NCBI RefSeq assembly: GCF_027580225.2
Contig: NC_073353.2
Location: forward strand, 39,300,001-39,364,000
Length of the DNA: 64,000 nucleotides
Direction of reading: 5' to 3'
DNA from: Misgurnus anguillicaudatus
Taxonomy: Eukaryota; Chordata; Actinopteri; Cypriniformes; Cobitidae
Position 1 is the stretch's first letter; every line of letters begins with the position of its first letter. Of the stretch, positions 1 to 12,900 are shown piece after piece. Below the pieces are notes generated by a model. It did no database searches and was not told the DNA's origin. It saw only the letters and a list, made by a program, of their open reading frames with translations. Made by a program: the position numbers and the translations under genes.

Positions 1-873
1 TTAATTTCACTTATTGCATTACTATGACCATTTTTACACCAGTGGGGCCCATTTTCATGGTCTCGCCTATAGGGCCCCTTAATCCCTGCTTGTCTATAAA
101 CTAACCTGCAATTCAGCAAAGCTTGTCACTACACAAAATACTCAACTTAAATTTAATCTTCTGTTTCAAGCAGCTCTCGAGTTTTTTCTTTAAATGCCAA
201 AAGTTAAAACATTTTCCCACAAATCAAACAGGAAGGTTTTCTAATCAAATTTCTCAGCAATTTCACATCAATGCAGATATTACAGCATGTCTAAACTTTA
301 TGACATTTCTAATGAAGCGTCTTCTGATGGCACTTATCAGCAACCATAAAGTTATAAAGCTAAATGGAAATGTTTTCATAAAGAGGTAATAGCATTTGCC
401 CATTTACTGTTACTGTGTTTTCATTCCATTAACCCTTTATAGACTTACAGTTAGTTTTTAACTAATCCTGCTCTAAATTAAATAATCTTTTGAATGTTTT
501 ATGCACTTTCTGTTCATACTGTTTAAATCTTTTTTTAATATCCTGTTTTCAAGAGAAAACACAAGGAAGGGAGATAAGTTACAGATTATACGATATTTAA
601 AAAATTTGAAATACATCCTCTTTCGTGCCACTTACTTTGACTCTCACACATTGAAAAACGTCTCTCACCTTCAGTGGAACACATCCAGTTGCATTAAGGT
701 AATTCACCTTTGATGGTATTTTATAGTCTGAATGTGTTACAGTGTACTAGATTGACGCATTAACTAGTTCAACCTGTCTGTGAATGTGTACTATAGAGCA
801 AAGGTTTGTGATAACAGTTGTATAATGATGGTGAAAGGATTTTTATTTTTTACTTGTTTTGTTTGATGTACAG
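1..873. other. 5' flank of the IL1R-family gene
   Basis: No coding region or clear repeat boundary is recognised here. Short open frames at 123-389 and 501-713 have no recognisable domain. A pyrimidine-rich stretch at about 838-873 ends in CAG and looks like a splice acceptor. A non-coding first exon of the downstream gene may therefore lie in this stretch or further upstream. Confidence 0.4.
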
Positions 874-966
874 GTGTGATAATGATAATGATGATGATGA
901 AGCAGGTGGGATTAATCTTCCTCCTGACTGAACTCACTCAGGTCTCTACTTTTACAAACTACACAG
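874..966 (+). CDS. IL1R-family exon 1: signal peptide
   Basis: The exon follows a T-rich tract ending in CAG. The ATG at 882 is chosen because it opens a hydrophobic leader (QVGLIFLLTELTQVS). Further in-frame ATGs at 888, 891, 894 and 897 lie in an ATG/ATA repeat, so the start could be up to five codons later. Donor at 967 (GTGAGA); the exon ends in phase 1. Confidence 0.75.
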
Positions 967-3900
967 GTGAGAATTTTATATTAGCAAACTGGAAAAACAT
1001 GACAATAACTGAGCACATCTTACTGAAATCAACATTTATTAATTATGAGTGATTTTATTTATAATATAAGATGATGATTATTCTGAAAGTGAAGATTTGA
1101 AATGTCTTGTTAATTTCACAACACTTTATGTATCCTTATACTAAGATTTAGAGGCACGTTTAACCTTCAAGTTTCACATGGAAAGCAATAAAAATCAGAA
1201 GGATGCGTCTCTGTAAAGTATTTGTGCGCACTGCGCTCTTCAGTTGCAGTGCAAGAGGTGCAGAAACAAAAAAGCGCAGTTTTGAAAAAATTATAGATAT
1301 TTTGATTTGGCTGGACTAATATTATCACAGGACCTCAGTGTTGGGTGAAATATTGTAGATCATTTGCGGGGGAATTTTTACTTTACAAATTACAGACCAC
1401 TGTAAAAAAATTCTGTAGAAATTACAGTGTTATTGCAGCTGCGTTGCCGGTAACTTACCGTAGATTTAACTTTGTTATTTACTGGCAACATTTTGTTCAA
1501 AGTTAAATGAACAAGAATGCTTTGCATGAGGCTGTTATTGTGTAGTTTTATTCTGTAAAGATAAAGACTTGTTAATATTTTTTTATTTATTTAACTTTAA
1601 ACAAACTTTTGCTAGTAAATAACATAAATTTAAATCTACGGTAAATTACCGGCAACCAGCTGCAATTTCTACTGAATTTTTTTACAGTGCGGCAGATTCG
1701 CACGGGATTAAGATCACAGACAACCTCCACATTTATTACACTATTAGAACGAATGTGTTAAAAACAAGACATTAGTGTTGATTCTGGGACAACACACTAA
1801 ATGCATTTTCCCATAATTCACCCATCTCTGTGTTATTATTGAAACAGCACATTGCTTAACGCACAAAAATTAACACATCTTTTCTGAGAGTGTATAAATA
1901 TAGAGGTCACCAGGTAATACTAATCTCGTGTGAATAGGGCTTGAGTTTCTTTTTCTGATGAACACAAAGATATTTTGATAGATGATTGTAAGCATACAGT
2001 TGACGGTTCTACTTGAATTACATTATATTTATTTTTCCTACTATGGAAGTCAATGGGTACCATCATTTATCAAAATATATTTTTTTGTGTTCATCAGAAA
2101 AAAAGTAAATTGATACAGGTTTAAAACAACATGAGGATGAGAAAATTATGACAGAATTTTTTTTTTTTTGGTGAACTATCCCTTTAAAGTTAAGGCTGTG
2201 AGTAATAGCGGGAGGAATTGTGATAATGTCGGTCTTGTCTCACCAATCCCAGGAAGTAAACTACAATCCGTGTAATTGTTGTAGTACAAAAAAAGAGATT
2301 TAAGTTGATGACGATAACTCGCATCATCGTTTACTTTGGGATTGGGACCTTTTGCATATCATTAACATGAACTAATACACACTTACACACCAAAGGAAAT
2401 GTAAAATCTTGAATCTGATAATTGGTGCTGTTTCAATAAAACCTTTAACTAAAATAATTCCTGGAAAAATGTACATTTTAAAATCTGAGACCACATTAAT
2501 TTTTTGATTTAAAATCCATATTTAAAATATAAATTATTCTAATAATAGCAACAATAATAATAATTTAGTATTAAGTGTATCAAATATTTTTACATGAATA
2601 GAAATAATATTTGCGATTCTCTCTCTCTCTCTCTCTAGCATAGAGACATATAGAAGACAAATATAACAGTTCATATGTTTGGTTTAAGAATATCAATAAA
2701 ACGATGAGTTTGGAAAAGATTGGAACAGAGGAACACGAGCGTGTGCATTACCACAGATCTGTGTTATACATCCTTCAGTTAACTCTAGAAGATACAGGAC
2801 GTTATATCACACAGGAGTGAGTATCACACAGATTAAATCAATGAACTCTTTATTTATAAAAATGAAGTTAAAACAACTTGGTTTAGCAAATCAATTCAAA
2901 CTACTAATTAAACTACTTTTAAGTGCCATAACTTCACTGTAAGCCCATACAGGTTAATTGAACTTAAAAATTGCTGGAAACTCGTTGCTCTAAAAGTGTT
3001 ACTTTTGCCTGTTTGAAATAACAATTAATTTTAAGTTTAATGTACTTAATGTTTTAATTTCTTCCAATAAGATGACATTACTAGAAATGTGTGAGAAAAC
3101 CTATTGCATACAACTTTAGTTTTTATCACTTTATATTACTTTTGATGTTACAAATGGTATTATAACAATGACTTTAAGTCAATCATTGAATAAACGTGAT
3201 TCTCCACAGAAACACACAAAAAATGTGTTTTGACATACATTGTAAGTACAGTGGAGAGAAATACAATAAAGTGTTCTGAACAGGGTTCATGTACGGTAAC
3301 ACTGATCACCTGAACGGCGCAAAGGATTATGGGTATTCCTCACAACATGAACTAATAATTTTAAGTTCACTTTACTTGAATGTTTTACTTTAATAGATTT
3401 TGTAAGCTTAAAAGTTAAATCAACTAAACTTTTTAAGCTTTGGCTTCAAAACAAAAAATATTAATGGTGTTTCCTTGATTGTTTGAGTAAAGACAATATC
3501 TGGGTTAACAGTGTTATAAATTCGAGTTAAAATTGTTTAACTTAATTTTTTAAGTTTGAGTAACATAAAAATATACGTTGATTTAACAAAACTGCTGTGA
3601 ATTTTTTTAGTGTATGTACTTCATTGCTGTCATTTTGCTGTAACTCATGTATGTTGTCATCTTGTGTTATAGATGGTTTTCGGATCAAACTTGTCGTGAA
3701 TTTGAAGGGGACCTTGTGGTTTATGAAGAGTTTAGCCCAAATCTTTTATATTCTGACATTTCAATATCAAGGGAAAGCTCGAATTCAATTCCCTGTCCTG
3801 TGTGTGAAAATCAAAACGGAACATTCATCTGGTATAAGGTATGAAGCTTCTTTAGACTGCTGTCATGTCTTTACTACTACAACTAGTACAACTAGTAGTG

Positions 3901-6900
3901 GGTTAAGGTACATTCTGCTATATATACAGTATATATATAGACAAGACGGAAAATAATCTTGAATCGCTTTCTTAATTTTTTCCACAGCTGTAGGTTATAT
4001 ATTACAATGACAATATGCAGGGCTTTATTTAAACCTGTAAATGAACAGAAAGATTTGAGATGGTAAACGAATAAAACAAAGAAACGTTGTATTATTTCTA
4101 TAGCAGCTTGAGCACTGTTATCTGTTGATTCACTTTATTATTTTTAAGTTTTCTTGATTCAAAGATTCATCAGCATTTTGTTTAAATAAAATGTATTTTA
4201 TTTCTTTCGTTACAAATCCCTCTTACTCTTTCCAGTGATAAAATCTCATCCTGTCTTATATGTCTTATATGTTTCATCCTTTCTCACTTTAACATTTGTC
4301 ACATTACAGTAGCACAGTAGGGTGTGAATAACATTTCATGTTTACTTTAAAGCAAAAACATTCTTAAAGTCGTGTCTGTGTTTCTATTCAACTATTCATT
4401 GTTATGTTGCTGCTATAACTTAATGAGTTGTTCTGTGTTAAATTAAAGCCCCACTGTGTAGGATCTACTCCCATCTAGCGGCAAAAATCTATATGACAAC
4501 CAACTGATTATTACGCTCTAGCCCCCACCATTCGGAACGCGTTTTAACTAGTACGGTGGCCCTGTCATGTCAAGGTTAACATGGCTTCCAGTAGCTAAAG
4601 CTAAAGCTAAAGCGATGAAAAAAATGAACAATTTGCAATCGTGTGATCCGTCAAAGCACACAGATTTATGTTAAACATGTAAAAAGTCTGATTTTCATGA
4701 TATGTCCGCTTAAAATCACATACAAAAAACAACCATAAACGTAGCTTAGACACTCCTTTTTCATCCACGCGAGGAAAAATATCACAGGGGCTGTTACACT
4801 TGGTATTTAGATGTGTTTTCGTCGATCAGATCACAAGTGGACGAGAGAGACATTACGTTTACACTTGGTGTTTAAATCCGTCTCTTTTTGTCCATTTTCG
4901 ACCGCTTCTTTCCAGATTACTGAGGAGATGGTCTGTGGACGAGACCCTCTCCTGTCATTTAATCCTGAGCTGGAGTAATCACAGGTTTAAATGGACGCGA
5001 AACTAATATGTCAGAGTCCAATGCTTATGTTTTAAGTAAACGTTACATGTTCGTGTATATGTAAGAGCTTTCTCTGATATTGGTGAAATAAGATTGCACA
5101 ACTTTCACACGCTTGTAAAATGAAACGAAAGACGCGCAGATCAGCGGCGTTTTATCAATGAAAGGCTAAAAATAGCGCTGTACACCGTGTGTTTGTGCTA
5201 GAGGTCAGAAAATATGAAAAACATTTATCTCAGTACCTCAGATTACATAAATGGGCGGAGAGACGGCGTGTGGCGGTTCGAGCACACAAAACCACATGCG
5301 TGTTTACACTAACTGCATAAACATGCTTTAGTTAGCCAAAGAACTATAAAACTTCAAGTTTACAACATAGACTGTATAGATGTAAACGAATATGCTGAAT
5401 TACCTGTGGTGAAGATATAAAGTAACTTAGCAACTTCAGTGTCCATTGAGCCCCATCTTGGAAAACTAACTCCAATATTGACTTTGGTCTTGATGTTTTT
5501 CCTGTCGCGTTGTTGTTTAAAATCCCCGTTTCGCTTCCTTGGCGACTTGTTTTAATGTCCTCGAGAATATGTCTTTAACAGGCTTTCAAATCAAAGCATT
5601 AGATCGCAGGTAACACGGCGTGCGGCCGAAGGATTCAGTCTACGCAGGTCGCAGGCTGCATACGTCATCAAGCCTGGTTTATTTAAATTAACTGAGCATT
5701 ACATTCGCAAGTCATAAGCATATTACATCAATTTACAATTAACTAAGAATAATTGTCAGCTTTATAATTGTTAATATTCAGAAATAAGTCTGTCTTGATG
5801 GCGTATACCGCCAACACATGCAACCTCCGTGCAACCAGTGTGTAGTCTGAAACGCGAAAGGCGGAGCTTGAATTTCAGGAATGTCCCTCGTCGGCGAATG
5901 TATTTCAAAGATGGAGGCACAACATGGATTCAGCCAGAGAGCGCTACGGCGGTATGTATTTTAAATAGCAGATTCTACACTTACGAGAATACTTTGATTA
6001 GTGGGGTGGAAGTAATTACACATGAATGAGCACATACTTTTGAAAGAAAACATGGGTTTTTGCTAAGAATTAACTAAAATAAGTACACACTGGAGCTTTA
6101 AAGATAAAACTGAACTCATTTCTATATGGTGACCTGAAACTAATCATGCAAATGTTTTCTCTCTTTCTCTGGAAGAATTTCTCTCTCATTTCAACTCAAG
6201 AGTCTGGGGATATTTTCCGCATTCGTAATGCTTCAAAAGAAAACGAAGGTATTTACACGTGTGTTTGTACATGGGAACATCACGGCAGAAAGTACAACAC
6301 CTCTGGATCTCGTCCAGTTTACATTACAGGTACAGTAGATTCATCACCTGTTTTGTGCTGAAGGTCTGATCTCTGTTTCTGATGATCTTCTCTTTTGATC
6401 TACAGAACCATCTGCCATTATTCCTCCACAGATCATTCTTCCTGTCAATAACTCCATTTTTTATGTTGATATGGGTGAGGACAGATCAGTTCATATAATA
6501 ATAATATCATGACATGGAATTCCTCAGCAAAAATGATTGACATTTATCAGATATAGGCTACTGCTATTTCTTAAAGGGGTCATATCATATTTTTTTAATA
6601 TATTTCCTCAGGTCTAGTCAACAAATACAATAAATAAGTTTATCATAACAATTTCCCCCTTTTCTCTTGCTCTTTTTTTCAGGTACAGAAATTGTCCTCA
6701 CATGTTCTGTGTTCACTGGATCCTTCGGGAAAGATAAGTGCTGGTGTGACTGGGAAAGAAACGGGACCACGCTGAGTGAAGTGCTTGGATATGAAGTGGA
6801 ATACAGGTAAAAATACTTTTAGCAACTCTACATATCTATAGATTTCAGTTATAACCTTAAAGTTCCCGTAAAGCGGAAGCCGTTATGACGTATTTCCGAG

Positions 6901-9900
6901 TGAAACAGAATGTCACTTGAGGCAAATAGTGGGCGTGGCTAGTGTTTTCCACTGTGCTTTGATTGGATATAGAACAGTAGGCGTTTCATTCAGAAATAGA
7001 ACTGGCATCAGACTGACAGTTGGAGAGGGCGGAGTTAACAGATGCTCCGCCCAAACCATCTAACTGACATCATCAGAGAATGATCTCCACAAGAAGTAAA
7101 AAATTTTTATTTTGATTCAATTTATGAAGCACGTCACGTAAATAAAAAATTATGACTTTACACCATAGACTGTAAAAAAAGATGGATGACGCCCGTTCGC
7201 TCTCTTCCATTGGTGAAAAGTGAAGCTGTCAGAGTCCCGATACAGCGCTGACATCTTGGGTCTTGAGTCTGCGCATTAGGGATTTCGGGACCAGTCCTGC
7301 GCATTAGTGAGCAGGAAGTAAAGCCGCGAAATCAAGACCCCGCCCTCACTCTCGCAGAATGTGCATATCACAGCTGTCAATCATGACGTGACACCACCGT
7401 TTTTATAGCATTAAATAACGAACTAAAAACAAACTTATTTTAAAAACACTTGAATTTACATCAGCGTGATAAAAACTACAGTAAATGACACAAAGCAGCT
7501 TCGGAAAAAAGATAATTGAAGTGTAATTAAATTGTTAGTTGGTCTCAAGTCCCATTGAATAACATGGGGAGGTGGGCTTTATGACCTATACTGGGACCAG
7601 TCACCGGGGGGCGATCAAGACGTTTTGGCTTCCTTTTCAGGGCTTGTGCGGCAGGGTTGCTTTACACGGATAAATTGTTTATAATAAACACTGCAATATT
7701 ACACAAAAAATAAGAATTGTCAGTTTTGCTTTTATTGGGACTTGTTGTGGAAGCAACAGGACCTTGACAATGTAACTACAAAGAGTCTACCATAGTTTAA
7801 AGGGGCCATGGCACAAGACTTTTTTAAGATGTCAAATAAATCTTTTGGTGTCCCCAGAGCACATATGTGATTTTTAGCTCAAAATACAATATAGATAATT
7901 TATTATAGCATGTTAAAATAACCACTTTGTATGTGTGTGCAAAAATGTGCCGTTTTGGGTGTGTCCTTTAAAATGCGAATGAGCTGATGAAGTGCAAACA
8001 CTGATGGTGGTTTGTTGCAATTGAAACTCAATTGTGCTGTCAATTATTTTCTCTCTTTCTTTTTATCTGCACTAAATGTCAGTGCTGTGGTTGGATAGTG
8101 CAGATTAAGGGGCGGTATTATTATAATCAGAGCTCCTTATGACATCATAAGGAGAGCCACATTTCAAAGACCTATTTTTTCATGTGTTTGTAGAGAATGG
8201 TTTACTAAAACTAAGTTACTGGGTTGATCTTTTTCACATTTTCTAGGTTGATAGAAGCACTGGGGACCCAATCATAGCACTTACACATGGAAAAAGTTAG
8301 ATTTTCATGCCATGGCCCCTTTAAAGTAGTAGATCATTAACATGACGCTGGCACCGCTAAGATCATGGGTGCAACTGCTCAAATGTTCTCCTCATCACTT
8401 TGCAGAAAAGGAAAATGCCTGAATGTCAATGAAACTAAAGTAATAATGAAAGCCTGTCTGTTTTTCTCTAGAGAGGATGATGAGTTCATTCATGCAGTTC
8501 TGACCATCAGTGAAGTTTCTCAGGTGGACCTGTCTGTGTTTCAGTGTATTGCTGATTACTCGTATGAAGTGATGTTTGTATCGGTCACTTTGAAGAGCAG
8601 AGGTGAACATCTACCACAACACATCTTACACAACATGTAACCAGAGCTGGGTAGATTACTTATCAATTGTAATCCGTTACTGATTACGACTTACATGACA
8701 AAATTTGCAGTCAGTAATATAATCTCTTAGATTACACATCATTGATAACGTGATTACATTTAGATTACTTTTGACATCTTATTTGATTTCAAATATATAA
8801 AGAGGGGAAAAATATATTCAATTCTATTTCACCAACAAGAACCTTAAAAACTCATTTTTAAAGTGCAATGTGCGGACAGTTAATACTTCACAATACTAAC
8901 ACTGATTTACTTTGCTATTAGTGTCAACTGATAGTAACACACTGAATAAAACAAAATCACTTAAGTAAATAAAAACAAAAACAGCTACACAATATTGAAT
9001 TTCACAAAATTCACTGCAACAATACTGGTAGGTCTAAAATTTCATCTCACAAATAAAACTGAAGTGTTTCTTTAAACTGTGAGTTTCTTTAAAAATGAAA
9101 TGGTGTCTATACATCCAGTAAGTTTGATTTTGACATTGGTGGGGAAATAAATAAAATTGTCTTCAGAGCCGCATTGTCTCAAAGTTTTTCTATTTTTTTT
9201 TACTTAAAAATAGTATTTTTGTCATCATAAACTTATTTATTAAGGTTACAAGCCAAAAACAACAAATATACAATAATTCTGTTTTATTTATTATTTTTGG
9301 TTACTTTGAACTTTTTTGTGATGCCAGGAAAAATTCTGGCATGGTAACTTAAAAATCAACCACAATATTTCCTCCATATCTGCTTTATTTTAAATAAAAT
9401 AAGTAATACATAAAAACAGATGGACATATAGATTCCATCTAGACTATTGAACCATCCCACCTAAATTGTACATACCCGACATATGGCTACTGCTACTGAT
9501 TTACTTCTCCTTTGAGTGTTTTTGCAGTCCACACATAACTTTTGCTGAATCTGTTAGCATAGTCGATCACACAACTACTTTTCCCATTTTAGATGCATGT
9601 TTCGCGCTATGCTGATGTTGACGCAGACGTTTTGCCACTCAGTGGGCATTACCGCAGTCACTTTCGCCAAAAGTGACGTCACATGCCTCTATTACTGTGA
9701 AAGTGTATATTTATAGTTATGTAAGGTAAATAGCGTCAACGGATATATTATATGGATGGCTAACGGCTAATGTTAGCGCTCTGATCTAAGTTATTCTGCC
9801 TGCTTTGCTTTGCTGCACAATGTCGTTGCTATATTAGAGGTGCAGTGTGTAAATTTTAGCGGCATCAAGTGGTGAGGTTGCTAATTGCAACCAATGGCTC

Positions 9901-12900
9901 AGTCCACTGCTCTTCCCTCGCTTTTGAAATGGATAGAGAAGCTAGTCGCCACCGGAAAAACAGGTCATCGACGAAGACAAATTAGTAAAAAAAGTTTGTC
10001 CATTAAGGGCTTCTGTAGAAACATGGTGGCACAAAATGGTGACTTCCACGTAAGGGGACCCTCGGTGTGTAGATAAAAACATCCTATTCTAAGGTAATAA
10101 AATATAATGGTTCATTATAAAAGGTCTTTATACACCCCTGATAATATAGTTTTGTATATTATTTAGTATTTCTGTCAAGAGATCTTTTTAAAAATTACAC
10201 ACTGCACCTTTAAAGCAACACTATGTAGTTTTTTATCTTTAAATAATGTCTCTAAAATTATTTCAGTGATAGAACAACTTTTAACTGGACAAATTGTACT
10301 GTTGCTGCAACCTGAGCAGCCTCCTAGCTGCTACAAGCACACTCTGAAAGTGGCGGTGGAGGGTAGGAAACACAGCCCTTCCCCCTGCCTGCAGAAGAAT
10401 GTCTGATACCAGGCACTGTTGCGCTTTTCAACCACATGGGGGAGCTGTAAGTCATTTTTACATGGAAACTACATAGTGTTGCTTTAAGTAGCTTACATTT
10501 AATCGCAGTGAATTAAAGCTTGGAACAAAAAACCTTGCTCATAGCAAATATCCCTTTTTATATATAGATATATGATTTTTGAAGAGAAGTCACACTGTAA
10601 AAAATACTTTGCTGCCTTAAAATTTTTTGTTGAATCAACTCGAATTTACAAGTCATTTCAACTTACTATTATTTATCTTGACCAGAGAGGAGTTGTTATA
10701 ACTACAGGTGAGTTGTTATAACTTATAAAATTAAGTTAACTTTTCTCAACTATATTTTATACGTTGTGACAACTCATCTCTGTTCACATGACTTGTAAAT
10801 CTGAGTTGATTTAACCAAAAATTTTAAGGCAGCAAAGTATTTTTTACAGTGCAGAAGCTGAGAAATATAGTTTACATTACGTTTTGCCCATATCCATTCC
10901 ACTGAAATTCAAAATTATTTCACAACAGAAATGCTTTGATAAACAGTTATAAGATGTGAATGAAAAGAAGTCTATTAAAAGGTTATATTGTTATGTTAAA
11001 AATGTAAATTAGAGTACTAGACGCCACATTTACTTTGTTGGCATTGTTGAGGAACCTTGATTGGAAATTAGAGCAGCCCAGATTAATATTGTGTGGAAAC
11101 ATTACTTCTATAAATAGGTTTAGATTAGAGATGCTTACTAATCTACCTTTCTTATGTAACTTCATAGTTACTGGATTATAGCAAACATATTTTGCCTATT
11201 TTTTTGGATAAGAGAAGTGTCATTGTCAAAATTAGTTATGTTACAGCTTTAAAATGATAATACAGACAATACTTAGATTAAAAAAGCTGCCATAAATTTT
11301 AAAAAAATCCAATCTGTACCAATCTGTTACGCTCTGCTCAAGCCGGGATGACAAAGTTGATCGATCAGCTTGTTCATCTGCAATTTCTGGATCAGATTCA
11401 GCTCATATAAGTAATGTCAATGTTATCTTCTGTTGGAAGCTAATCTTCCAAATATGATAAGGAGCGTCACATTTCCATCAATGCACTAAGTAGCTGGCCA
11501 ACCGGAGCACACTGCACTTTCTCAGAACGATGAGCTTTGTAGAAATTGGAACGTTTCAGAAAGGCGGGGCATAGACGTGCAACAATAAAATGTGTTTTGA
11601 ACCGCAAACACATTGCATTACACCAAACACACAACATAACGTTCTTTTTAGCAATGTAGTAGGGGCTCTTTAACTTATTTTGATTAAGTTAGCTGACTTT
11701 ATTTTAACTGAGCAATGAGATATATATGAGTTCTCTTTTAGAAGAGTGATATCAAAAGTATTGATGTTTTTGTGTTTATCTTCATCAGATGTGGGAGTAT
11801 CGAGTCTGACGCTGATCTCAGTTTGTGTTTGTGTGCTGTTTCTCTTTCTGCTGATCACCGGAGCAGTCAACATGTTCGCTGTAGATTTTGTGCTTTTAGT
11901 CAGAGGAATTTTCAAGAAGCTCAACAGAAAAGAAGGTGAAGAAAAAATCAATCATTTGCACTTTAAGAGATTAGTTCATGCTCATGAAAACCGGTATGCA
12001 GTAAGCTTTTACCTCTTTAACTCTTCACAGTCAAAGCTCATTATGAAAGCTTATAAACATCCATATGACTGTGATGTGATCTCTATATGAACAAGCTATG
12101 TAGATTTGATCAAATTCAAAAATAACAGCACATTGGTTTAGGATGATAAAACGACAGCAGAGTTTCTTTAATAACCGTCTTGATTCAGCAGGCTCTTAAC
12201 TTATAATTATAATGCCTGTATTGTCCTATTTACAAACCTTTGCAATGTTTAATCTGTTCATCTGTTTGACAGATGGGAAAGTGTATGACGCTTATGTGAT
12301 TTACCAGAGAAACAACTTAGACGAGACATCAGAAAAAAGTTTAAGTGAATTTATTAATGAAGAACTTCCTACGGTACTGGAGAAAAACTACGGCTACAAA
12401 CTTTTCATTCCTGGTAGAGATGATCTACCAGGCGAAGGTACATCACATAAACCTCTACGTAAATGTAAAATAACAACAACACTGCATTTTTGTCAAATCA
12501 ACATTTTTATGCGACTTTAATTTAACAATTTATGCAAACTTTTAACAAGCCAAAACTTAAAATAATAGGTCGAAGTGACTTGCAAAACCAAGTGGTTTTA
12601 ACTTCATCCTGCATTTTTTTTACAGTGAAGAGTTTCTATTAATGTTAATTCATAAAGTATTATATGACTGTACTTACCGTAGTAAACCTATCACAGTGGT
12701 AATCACAGTATAGGAGGTATTTTTGTTGAAAATTATAAATGCTTTTAAAACCATGAGGAAATGTCTTTTTAAAATAATTTAATAAAATATTATTGAGTAA
12801 CACTTTAAAGTTGTATTTGGTAACATTAGTTATTACACAGCTCTTTGAGATGCTCGAATCTGATTGGCCAGTTGCGACATTTGCAGGTTTGTAAGAAAGT

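Larger units (their letters stand above)
967..2653. other. intron 1 of IL1R-family gene
   Basis: The intron holds a MITE at 1398-1689, a degenerate member of the AAAGGGATAGTTCAC family at about 1948-2188, a dispersed repeat at 2190-2430 and a CT microsatellite at 2618-2636. No additional coding exon carrying the missing first cysteine strand of Ig1 was found. Confidence 0.5.

Noticed and set aside
2639..2653. Exon 2 start at the AG right after the CT tract
   Set aside because: It gives GCA TAG with exon 1, an immediate stop, so the later AG was used for the annotation while keeping the problem as a finding.
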